This document shows positions 1 through 5,030 of a stretch of 5,030 bases of DNA, one piece after another (within the stretch, counting starts at the first letter, position 1; each line of letters starts with the position of its first letter). Both the position numbers and the translations under genes were made by a program. A model generated the notes under the pieces. That model was given only the letters and a program-made list of their open reading frames with translations. It was not told the DNA's origin and searched no databases. Origin of the DNA: Prevotellaceae bacterium (GTDB lineage Bacteria; Bacteroidota; Bacteroidia; Bacteroidales; Bacteroidaceae); contig JAUNQM010000192.1 of the NCBI GenBank assembly GCA_030536165.1, positions 1-5,030 of the forward strand, written 5' to 3'.

Positions 1-260
1 AGAGTAAATGCATTGGTTCCTGCTTCCTGAAAAAGGGAATCGAATTCGACCCCTTTAAAATGAGGATTATTCAACTTTTCCCATAGTCCCATATACTCAA
101 TCGTATTCTTCAGACGCATCCAATTCTTAACAACATCTTTAGGTTCTTCAGCATTCTTCTGACGTGCTATATCTGTAATACATACATAATCCATACCATT
201 TTGTTGTAAGGTACGTATCACAGTATTTTTAACTTCAATCTTTGCAACTTTCTTTTCCAT
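1..260 (-). CDS. KilA-N domain-containing protein (N-terminal part, continues past the window start)
   Basis: The ATG at 258-260 opens a frame of 86 complete codons that is still open at the window edge, so the C-terminal part is missing. The protein begins MEKKVAKIEVKNTVIRT, followed by MDYVCITDIAR (residues 23-33), EPKDVVKNWMRLKNTIEYMG (39-58), LWEKLNNPHFKGVEFD (59-74) and EAGTNAFT (79-86). This series is typical of KilA-N domain proteins found in Bacteroidales chromosomes and in phages. The domain is known as a DNA-binding module in phage and viral proteins, but the job of the chromosomal bacterial members is not established. The start lies 5 bases after the stop of the RNA methyltransferase gene. 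The only ribosome-binding candidate is a weak purine run (AAAAGAAG) in the last codons of that gene, so translational coupling is likely. Family assignment is firm; function is open. Confidence 0.85.
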   Translation of the reverse strand, partial: MEKKVAKIEVKNTVIRTLQQNGMDYVCITDIARQKNAEEPKDVVKNWMRLKNTIEYMGLWEKLNNPHFKGVEFDSLFQEAGTNAFT

Positions 261-265
261 TTTAT

Positions 266-796
266 TTACTTCTTTTGCAAGTATTGCTGCAAGGAATAGA
301 TAACTATTGCGCCAGCAGATGCTACGTTTAGAGAATGTTTCGTGCCATACTGCGGTATCTCTATGCAACCGTCGCACGTATCTACAACTTCCTGTTTCAC
401 TCCCTTTACTTCATTACCAAGCACTATGCTAATTTTACCGATTTCACCGCTATATTTATCAAGCATAGTACTTCCTTCACATTGTTCTATTGCGAAGGTT
501 TTATATCCCATTTGCTTTGCCAGAGAAACTGCTTCCTCTGGATTTTCAAAGTATTTCCAATCCACGCTGTCTTCGGCACCGAGTGCTGTCTTGTGTATTT
601 CGGGATGTGGCGGACAACCTGTTATGCCGCACAGCCATATTGCCTCTACACGAAAGGCATCACTCGTACGGAAGATGCTACCCACATTATACATACTGCG
701 GACGTTGTCGAGTATTATTATCATAGGAATCTTATCTGCCGACTTAAATTCATCGACAGATAAGCGTCCCATTTCTGTTACTTTAAGTTTTCTCAT
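266..796 (-). CDS. SpoU/TrmH-family RNA 2'-O-ribose methyltransferase
   Basis: This 176-residue protein carries the three SPOUT-class signature blocks in order. Motif 1 is NVRSMYNVGSIFRTSDAF (residues 31-48) with the conserved Asn and Arg43. Motif 2 is IVLGNEVKGV (124-133) with Glu129. Motif 3 is IPQYGTKHSLNVASAGAI (147-164) with Ser155 and Asn157. Family members are cytoplasmic homodimers with a C-terminal trefoil knot that binds S-adenosylmethionine and methylates a ribose 2'-OH in tRNA or rRNA. At 176 residues it is a minimal catalytic domain, without the N-terminal RNA-binding extension of RlmB-type enzymes. The specific RNA target cannot be read from sequence, so no gene symbol is given. 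The ATG at 794-796 has a good Shine-Dalgarno site inside the end of the transporter gene, 6 bases upstream, and the KilA-N gene follows after 5 bases. This arrangement suggests one transcript. Confidence 0.93.
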   Translation of the reverse strand: MRKLKVTEMGRLSVDEFKSADKIPMIIILDNVRSMYNVGSIFRTSDAFRVEAIWLCGITGCPPHPEIHKTALGAEDSVDWKYFENPEEAVSLAKQMGYKTFAIEQCEGSTMLDKYSGEIGKISIVLGNEVKGVKQEVVDTCDGCIEIPQYGTKHSLNVASAGAIVIYSLQQYLQKK

Positions 797-802
797 TAAG
801 TG

Positions 803-2011
803 TTATCCTTTATTAGACATTAAGCCAAACACAGTGATATAAGCAAAGGCAAGTAGCGGCAATAGGAAGCCTAACGACATGCTTGTCTGACCTATCAATC
901 CCATGCAGATTGGGAATACTGCTCCACCTACGATACACATCACAAGGTAGCTTGAAGCCTGTTTCGTGTGTGCGCCCATGCCTTTCACTCCAAGTGCAAA
1001 TATGGTTGGGAACATTGTTGACATAAAGAAGAACGTGAAGAACAATCCAACGAGCGACACTACCTTAATCTCTGCCATGACGAGTGCCATGCAAACCGTT
1101 GCCAGCACGCCAAAGAGCGTTAGTAGTTTAGCTGGTGAAATCCACTTCATGAACAGCGAACTCAGCAAGCGACCTATGAAGAAAAGTCCCATTCCACCGA
1201 AAGATAATAGCAATCCTGCTGTTGCTTTTGATATCGATGAATCGAGTTCTGTAACGTAGTTTATAAAGAAACTATTGACACCTGTCTGCGCACCGACATA
1301 GAGGAACTGCGCTATCAACGCATATTTGAAATGCTTGTGCTGCCATATACTTCCAGTAGCTGTTCCAGCCTCGATTGCTGCCTGTTCAGCCTCTGCTGCC
1401 ATCTCTTTTTCAGGAAGTTTGATAAAACAAAGAAGCAGACATACAAGAAGCACTACTACAGCCACAAGAATGTATGGCTTAGCTATGTCGAACGAAGACC
1501 CTGTGCCACCAAGTATAAGCCATGTGCCAATCAGCGGTCCTACAATCCAACCTACACCATTAAACGCAGCGGCGATGTTAATTCTCTGTGCAGCACCGTC
1601 TTCCGGTCCCATTCCTGTGGCACAAGGATGTGCTCCGTTTTCAATTATACACAGTCCACATGCAAGTATGAACAATGCTACAAAGAAAGGATAAGGCGAG
1701 TCAGCCCACGATGCAGGGATGAAAAGCAACGCTCCGAATGCGAATAGAAGAAGACCTGTGATGAGTCCTTTCTTGTATCCCACGCGGCGCATTATCAGTC
1801 CTGCAGGCAATGCCATAATGAAATAACCTATATAAACTGAGAACTGCACGAAGCCCGATTCAGCCTTCGACATGTCGAAGTTGTCTTGAAACTGCTTGTT
1901 AAGTACGTCAAGTAATCCATGTGCACAACCCCACAAAAGGTAAAGCGTGGCAATCAAAATGAATGGAAACAAATAGTTTATTCCACTCTTGCTTTGAAAC
2001 ATTTTATTCAT
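803..2011 (-). CDS. FucP-like sugar:H+ symporter, major facilitator superfamily
   Basis: This 402-residue protein is almost wholly hydrophobic and fits 12 membrane helices split by a charged central loop near residues 198-228. It resembles the L-fucose:H+ symporter (FHS/FucP) family. Helix 1 ends in LLWGCAHGLLDVLNKQFQ, with Asp35 where E. coli FucP has its essential helix-1 Asp. FVQFSVYIGYFIMALPAG (54-71) is the family's helix-2 block. IIENGAHPCATGMG (122-135) carries Glu124 at the place of the FucP protonation Glu. YVGAQTGVNSFFINYV (238-253) and FMSTMFPTIFALGVKG (329-344) are also diagnostic. It should import a sugar with protons across the inner membrane. The substrate could be fucose, glucose/galactose or N-acetylglucosamine, because the family covers all of these. 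The upstream mutarotase domain favours a 6-deoxy sugar, by inference. The start may be Met1 or Met4, and no clear ribosome-binding site separates them. Confidence 0.92.
   Translation of the reverse strand: MNKMFQSKSGINYLFPFILIATLYLLWGCAHGLLDVLNKQFQDNFDMSKAESGFVQFSVYIGYFIMALPAGLIMRRVGYKKGLITGLLLFAFGALLFIPASWADSPYPFFVALFILACGLCIIENGAHPCATGMGPEDGAAQRINIAAAFNGVGWIVGPLIGTWLILGGTGSSFDIAKPYILVAVVVLLVCLLLCFIKLPEKEMAAEAEQAAIEAGTATGSIWQHKHFKYALIAQFLYVGAQTGVNSFFINYVTELDSSISKATAGLLLSFGGMGLFFIGRLLSSLFMKWISPAKLLTLFGVLATVCMALVMAEIKVVSLVGLFFTFFFMSTMFPTIFALGVKGMGAHTKQASSYLVMCIVGGAVFPICMGLIGQTSMSLGFLLPLLAFAYITVFGLMSNKG
806..811 (-). promoter_or_regulatory. Shine-Dalgarno site of the RNA methyltransferase gene
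   Basis: On the minus strand the transporter gene ends AAA GGA TAA, and the AAAGGA lies 9 bases before the methyltransferase ATG (794-796). It is the clearest ribosome-binding site in the window, since the other starts have only A-rich leaders. Because the site is formed by the last two sense codons of the upstream gene, ribosomes finishing the transporter are well placed to start the methyltransferase. It also supports the chosen ATG. Coupling is an inference. Confidence 0.55.
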
Positions 2012-2055
2012 AGTGTTCAGTGTTCTTTTCTTGTTATTTAATATCCCTAATATCA

Positions 2056-2201
2056 GTCGTCATTAGTCATCACTCTACACGTCCGTTTAACTCGGAAAAA
2101 GTTTTGCAAAACTTTGTCGGAAGTTTTGCAAAACTTTTTTCGAGTATATGCGATGACTTGAGAAAGTAGTAGTGATAAGTCAAGATTCGACTAATGACAA
2201 C
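2056..2201. repeat. Flanking inverted repeat enclosing the intergenic hairpin
   Basis: GTCGTCATTAGTC at 2056-2068 is matched in reverse complement by 2189-2201 with one mismatch; the inner 10 bases (2059-2068 and 2189-2198) are exact. A second pair, AGTCATC (2065-2071) with GATGACT (2152-2158), competes for part of the same arm. The ATCACT that follows the left arm reappears on the complementary strand of the right side, but 12 bases further from its arm, as if one side gained or lost a short segment. With the central hairpin this makes a nested inverted structure of about 146 bp filling most of the 197-bp spacer. It could be the remnant of a small non-autonomous element or an extended RNA fold. 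No clear target-site duplication is visible. Confidence 0.5.
2091..2144. repeat. Strong intergenic hairpin made of two copies of a 16-nt palindrome; possible bidirectional terminator
   Basis: The perfect palindrome AAGTTTTGCAAAACTT occurs at 2099-2114 and again at 2121-2136. The surrounding bases also pair: the arm at 2091-2114 is the reverse complement of 2121-2144 except for one position, which is a G:U pair in one transcript orientation. One further A:T pair (2090/2145) extends it, giving about 25 bp of stem around a 6-base loop (2115-2120). Each palindrome can also fold alone, as a 6-bp stem with a TGCA loop, and on the plus strand the second is followed directly by a T run. It lies between the UroD-mutarotase stop and the transporter start, so it may end or attenuate transcription between them. 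The fold is read directly from the sequence; the role is inferred. Confidence 0.7.
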
Positions 2202-2208
2202 TACAGTT

Positions 2209-3594
2209 TTAATCTAAATGGAAGACCTCTTCCATATCAGCCCACCATTCGCCTTCGGCTCGATTAGGCACTGGCTGTTGGCATGGCATGCATACGTCCC
2301 ACCAGCGCTGAGTCTCTGGGTCGGCAGCCATCTTTGCCATGTCTGCTTCGTAATTATCACCAGTATATTCATAGTAGCTAAACAGATAGCCATCCTTATA
2401 ATAGATGCTGTAGTTTTCAAGATAACACTCCTTAATCATCTCTAAAACCTTTGGCCATACTGCAGAATGAAGCTTCTTGTACTCCTCTAACTTACCTGGT
2501 GTTACACCAATAACCTGTCCATAACGTCTTTTCATAGTTTCTGTTTTTTGTGGTTTATTATCTTCATGCAATGCTTCAAACAATGCTTCTATGTTTTCAG
2601 GCTTTATGTCAGGCAGCACAGCTTCATGCGAAGGAGAGATGACAAGTCCGGTAGGGAACACTTGTTTCAGTCGCTTTACATCAGCACGAACTTCATCAGG
2701 AGTACCGTTTACAAGCAGATACTGTGCATCAACACCACCAAAAAAACTGCCGTGGTCGCCAAAATCATTGTGTAACTTTTCAGCCTGCATGTCTTTTGCC
2801 TTAGCTTGGATAGGGTGAATGGTGTCGATACCTAAGTCGAACAAATCGTCGATGATTGGGTAAATGCTGCCACAAGAATGGTGAACAACCACAAGTCCAT
2901 AACTCTTTGCTTGGTCAACGAGTGCCTTTGTGCCAGGGAATACATACTTGCGAATACTCTCAGGATCAACCATAAGTCCCTGCTGCGAACCGAAGTCGTT
3001 GCCAATCAATACGGCATCAAGATAACCCTTAGTTGCTTCGTAGAAGATTTCGCCACAGTCGAGATAGAACTTTGTTATCCTATCTATCACAGCTTTATAC
3101 ATGTCAGGATAAAGCATCATTGTGATCAATGCGTTCTCCATACCGAATGCAGAACATGAATCTTGGAAATGTGCCGCCCACATTATTCCCATTCTTGCCA
3201 TGTCTTCTGGTGCATTCTTTACCAGTTCACGACACTTGTTAAAGTCGATGTGTTCCTCTGGGTTAGGCCACGGGAAGGTTTCAACGAGCGAAGGGTCTGT
3301 CATGTTTTCAAAGAATCCAGGTGCTGTGAGCGTGCGTTCATCCTGTGCACCGCCTATTCCGCTCTTTGCAAAAGCTAAAGAACAACCTATGTCATTGGTC
3401 GGAGGATTATTATATGGCACGCAAATAGGATATACATCGTCATCGATGAGTCGCTTCAACTCATCAACGGTGTTTACCTTGAAATGCTTTAGCAGATTAG
3501 GTATAGCAGAAGGGACAGGTAGTCCAAGCCATGAAGCCGGACGGTCAACTGGCTGACGTCGCACGGTAGCAAAAAATCGTTCTCTGTGGTTCAT
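2209..3594 (-). CDS. Fusion of a UroD-like methyltransferase domain and an L-rhamnose/L-fucose-type mutarotase domain
   Basis: This 461-residue protein has two parts. Residues 1 to about 344 form a barrel of the uroporphyrinogen decarboxylase / corrinoid methyltransferase superfamily. It starts MNHRERFFATVRRQPVDRPA, has GNDFGSQQGLMVDPESIRKYVFP (198-220), a probable metal site HHSCG (238-242), and ISPSHEAVLPDIKPENI (319-335), where His323 stands near the Cys found in MtbA/MtaA-type enzymes. It lacks the features expected of a true heme-pathway HemE. After a short polar linker (345-353), residues 354-461 match the RhaM mutarotase family end to end. Tyr372 and His376 correspond to the catalytic Tyr18/His22 of E. 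coli RhaM, and QRWW (429-432) and the EVFHLD ending are typical. That domain interconverts sugar anomers. The reaction of the UroD-like part is unknown. It lies 32 bases downstream of rnhB, and the FucP-like carrier follows after 197 bases, suggesting deoxy-sugar metabolism. Confidence 0.9.
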   Translation of the reverse strand: MNHRERFFATVRRQPVDRPASWLGLPVPSAIPNLLKHFKVNTVDELKRLIDDDVYPICVPYNNPPTNDIGCSLAFAKSGIGGAQDERTLTAPGFFENMTDPSLVETFPWPNPEEHIDFNKCRELVKNAPEDMARMGIMWAAHFQDSCSAFGMENALITMMLYPDMYKAVIDRITKFYLDCGEIFYEATKGYLDAVLIGNDFGSQQGLMVDPESIRKYVFPGTKALVDQAKSYGLVVVHHSCGSIYPIIDDLFDLGIDTIHPIQAKAKDMQAEKLHNDFGDHGSFFGGVDAQYLLVNGTPDEVRADVKRLKQVFPTGLVISPSHEAVLPDIKPENIEALFEALHEDNKPQKTETMKRRYGQVIGVTPGKLEEYKKLHSAVWPKVLEMIKECYLENYSIYYKDGYLFSYYEYTGDNYEADMAKMAADPETQRWWDVCMPCQQPVPNRAEGEWWADMEEVFHLD

Positions 3595-3626
3595 AGTTGT
3601 TTTATTTTAGGTTATTTATTGTTTTA

Positions 3627-4229
3627 TTAGTCTTTAAAATTAAGTTCAAGTTCGCCAATCAGATTATAACTTTTACGATGGTAAGGCGAAATACCATACT
3701 CTTTTATAGCCTGACGATGCTTCTTTGTAGGATAGCCTTTGTTACTTTTCCAGTCATACATTGGATATTCTTCAGCAAGAGCATTTATATAGTCGTCACG
3801 ATAAGTCTTTGCAAGAATACTTGCTGCTGCAATAGAAAGATATTTACCATCGCCTTTCACAATAGTTGTGTGCGGAAGATTATTATAAGGCTTAAACTTG
3901 TTTCCATCGACTATAACAGCTTGCGGACGCACTTTTAGTCCATCAAGCGCACGATGCATTGCAAGAATACTTGCGTTGAGAATATTTATCTTATCTATTT
4001 CTTCAGCAGTAACGATGCCAACGCTCCAGGCTATTGCGTCGCGTTGTATCATTTCCCTAAGCAAATAGCGCTTCTTTTCTGTCAGTTGCTTTGAGTCGTT
4101 GAGTTCATCATTTGTGTAATCTTCAGGAAATATAACTGCAGCCGCATACACACTTCCAGCCAGACAACCACGCCCAGCTTCATCGCATCCAGCTTCAATC
4201 AGTCCTTTATAATAATGACTCTGTAGCAT
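3627..4229 (-). CDS. rnhB: Ribonuclease HII
   Basis: RNase HII cuts the RNA strand of RNA-DNA hybrids and starts removal of single ribonucleotides misincorporated in DNA. From the chosen ATG the protein has 200 residues, normal for the family. Blocks seen are EAGCDEAGRGCLAGSVYAAAVI (metal-binding Asp16-Glu17), LNDSKQLTEKKR, VIVDGNKF (Asp108), VKGDGKYLSIAAASILAKTYRD (Asp127 and a final Asp145), and near the end GYPTKKHRQAIKEYGISPYHRKSY. All four acidic catalytic residues are present. A longer reading from a TTG at 4248-4250 adds seven residues (MINKIWI) that do not look like the family. The ATG at 4227-4229 gives MLQSHYYKGLIEAGCDEAGRG, which resembles other Bacteroidales starts. The leader lacks a clear Shine-Dalgarno site. 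The gene may be cotranscribed with the UroD fusion, 32 bases downstream. Confidence 0.96.
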   Translation of the reverse strand: MLQSHYYKGLIEAGCDEAGRGCLAGSVYAAAVIFPEDYTNDELNDSKQLTEKKRYLLREMIQRDAIAWSVGIVTAEEIDKINILNASILAMHRALDGLKVRPQAVIVDGNKFKPYNNLPHTTIVKGDGKYLSIAAASILAKTYRDDYINALAEEYPMYDWKSNKGYPTKKHRQAIKEYGISPYHRKSYNLIGELELNFKD

Positions 4230-4253
4230 TATCCAAATTTTATTAATCAATGG

Positions 4254-4283
4254 AGATTCTGAATCAAGTTCAGAATGACGGAT
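4254..4283 (-). repeat. REP-like hairpin element, AT-rich stem version
   Basis: On the minus strand this 30-nt unit reads ATCCGTCATT, then CTGAA-CTTGA-TTCAG, then AATCT. It folds as an 8-bp stem (ATTCTGAA with TTCAGAAT, 4256-4276) around the 5-base loop CTTGA. The same layout occurs facing it at 4303-4332 with a different stem. Short dispersed units resembling GTCATTCTGAACTTGATTCAGAATCT are, from memory, common between genes in several bacterial groups including Bacteroidetes. Membership of such a family here is an inference needing a genome-wide count. It ends 24 bases before the rnhB ATG, so it would lie in the rnhB leader. Confidence 0.75.
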
Positions 4284-4302
4284 GGTAAATAATTTTATTA
4301 AA

Positions 4303-4332
4303 ATCCGTCATTGCGGGCTTGACCCGCAATCT
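4303..4332 (+). repeat. REP-like hairpin element, GC-rich stem version; may also serve as nadA terminator
   Basis: This 30-nt unit reads ATCCGTCATT, then GCGGG-CTTGA-CCCGC, then AATCT. It forms an 8-bp stem (ATTGCGGG with CCCGCAAT, 4310-4330) with the loop CTTGA. Its outer ends and loop are identical to those of the opposing unit at 4254-4283, from which it is separated by a 19-base AT-rich spacer, so the pair is head to head. It begins 10 bases after the nadA stop codon in the direction of nadA transcription. As a GC-rich stem followed several bases later by TTTT, it could weakly terminate that transcript. Confidence 0.75.
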
Positions 4333-4342
4333 TAAAAATTAT

Positions 4343-5030
4343 CTAACTCAATTCTAACATTCTCGTTATAGGCTTAAGAGCCTTTTCACTCAGCGACTCA
4401 TCTACTATAACCTCTGGCTGTTCTGTCTTCAACGCTTCAAGTATATTCTCAAGAGTATTCATCTTCATATACCCACATTCGTTGCAGCCAACGTTTTCAG
4501 CAGGCACAGGAATGAAAGTCTTATCTGGACTCTGACGTTTAAGTTCGTAGAATATTCCTATTTCAGTCGCTACTATAAACGTAGTGTCGCTACTCTCGTT
4601 TGCATATTTCAATATAGCTGCTGTGCTTCCTATCACGTCGGCAAGGTCGAGAATCTCTTTCTTACACTCAGGATGAGCCAATACTTTCACGCCAGGATTC
4701 TTTTCTTTGAGTTCTACAAGTGCCGAAGGTGAAAAACGACTATGCACGTGACAACCGCCATTCCAAAGCAGCATATTGCGATTAGACACCTTATTTATAT
4801 ATGACCCAAGATTGAAGTCAGGGCAGAAAATGAGTTTTTCATCCTGTGGAAAACTGTCGATAATCTTCTTTGCGTTGCCTGATGTGACACACATATAAGA
4901 TAGAGCCTTCACGTCGGCAGTAGTGTTCACATAACTTACCACCTTGTAGCCAGGATGTTCTTTCTTAAATTTCTTCAGTTCTTCGGCGTTGCAACTATCG
5001 GCGAGACTGCATCCAGCATTTGTGTCGGGA
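4343..5030 (-). CDS. nadA: Quinolinate synthase NadA (5' end outside the window)
   Basis: The frame is open from the window edge; the GTG at 4940-4942 is an internal Val codon, not the start. The 228 visible residues begin PDTNAGCSLADSCNAEEL, and roughly the first 80-100 residues are missing. NadA condenses iminoaspartate with dihydroxyacetone phosphate to make quinolinate, the precursor of NAD, using an oxygen-sensitive [4Fe-4S] cluster. The three cluster cysteines are recognisable: Cys13 in DSCNAEE, Cys93 in WNGGCHVHSRF, and Cys185 in GCNECGYMKMN (visible-residue numbering), matching E. coli Cys113, Cys200 and Cys297. Other conserved blocks are YVNTTADVKA, FCPDFNLGSYI, LAHPEC, VIGSTAAI and VATEIGIFYEL. 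The protein ends KPITRMLELS, as is normal for the family. The repeat pair lies in the gap before rnhB, and any nadB/nadC partner would lie outside the window. Confidence 0.97.
   Translation of the reverse strand, partial: PDTNAGCSLADSCNAEELKKFKKEHPGYKVVSYVNTTADVKALSYMCVTSGNAKKIIDSFPQDEKLIFCPDFNLGSYINKVSNRNMLLWNGGCHVHSRFSPSALVELKEKNPGVKVLAHPECKKEILDLADVIGSTAAILKYANESSDTTFIVATEIGIFYELKRQSPDKTFIPVPAENVGCNECGYMKMNTLENILEALKTEQPEVIVDESLSEKALKPITRMLELS

Noticed and set aside
335..842. Overlapping plus-strand open frames (335-763, 342-842, 490-726) opposite the RNA methyltransferase gene
   Set aside because: They are antisense to a gene with all SPOUT motifs intact. Their proteins show no family resemblance and are rich in Cys, Ser and Tyr, as expected of reverse-complement reading.
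966..1747. Plus-strand open frames opposite the transporter gene
   Set aside because: They lie antisense to a complete 12-helix transporter, with no recognisable domain or ribosome-binding site.
2012..2025. Tandem 7-mer AGTGTTC-AGTGTTC just upstream of the transporter start
   Set aside because: Only two short copies, compatible with chance; no wider repeat or regulatory consensus is recognised.
2098..2136. Bacteroidetes-type promoter (TTTG, then TAnnTTTG) formed by the TTTTG copies in the intergenic hairpin
   Set aside because: The copies read AAGTTTTG instead of TAnnTTTG, and the spacing between the two TTTG elements is shorter than the 19-21 bases of the known consensus.
2214..3556. Several open frames of 68-144 codons on both strands within the UroD-mutarotase gene
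   Set aside because: They overlap a long frame with conserved motifs along its whole length and show no domains of their own.
2209..3594. Assignment of the UroD-domain protein as HemE (heme biosynthesis)
   Set aside because: It has the HxCG-type metal motif and PSH block of the methyltransferase-like branch, lacks the HemE N-terminal signature, and is fused to a sugar mutarotase.
3597..3938. Plus-strand open frame of 113 codons opposite rnhB
   Set aside because: It is hydrophobic by chance from antisense AT-rich codons. The rnhB frame carries all catalytic residues.
4230..4250. TTG start for rnhB giving seven extra N-terminal residues
   Set aside because: The added residues do not resemble the family, and the ATG at 4227-4229 fits the usual RnhB length and N-terminus better.
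4940..4942. GTG as start of nadA
   Set aside because: The frame continues upstream to the window edge with conserved NadA sequence (PDTNAGCSLADSCNAEE), including a cluster cysteine.

Overview
The window is a run of six genes, all on the minus strand. It looks like chromosomal DNA from a Bacteroidales bacterium, probably Prevotella or a close relative. The reasons are the close resemblance of the NadA, RnhB, TrmH-like and KilA-N proteins to Bacteroidales versions, the moderately AT-rich composition, and A-rich leaders that mostly lack a Shine-Dalgarno site. The genus is a judgement from recalled family sequences, not from a search.

In transcription order (right to left) the layout is: the C-terminal two thirds of nadA (quinolinate synthase, 4343-5030, cut by the window edge); a 79-bp spacer element made of two small hairpin repeats facing each other (4254-4332); rnhB (ribonuclease HII, 3627-4229); a 461-residue protein joining a uroporphyrinogen-decarboxylase-like methyltransferase domain to an L-rhamnose/L-fucose-type mutarotase domain (2209-3594); a 197-bp spacer holding a strong 25-bp hairpin built from two copies of a 16-nt palindrome (2091-2144); a FucP-like sugar/H+ symporter (803-2011); a SpoU/TrmH-family RNA 2'-O-methyltransferase (266-796); and the start of a KilA-N domain protein (1-260, cut by the window edge).

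The genes fall into a housekeeping pair (nadA, rnhB), a probable sugar module (UroD-mutarotase fusion plus transporter), and a tightly packed tail in which the transporter, the RNA methyltransferase and the KilA-N gene follow each other with gaps of only 5-6 bases. The mutarotase domain and the FucP-like carrier both point to a deoxy-sugar such as L-fucose or L-rhamnose. The role of the UroD-like domain in that context is unknown.

No defence system, CRISPR array, insertion sequence, tRNA or rRNA is visible. The most interesting items are the UroD-mutarotase fusion, whose junction looks like a former intergenic gap, and the two structured repeat elements. In one of these, paired substitutions preserve the stem. 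No spacer exceeds 300 bases.
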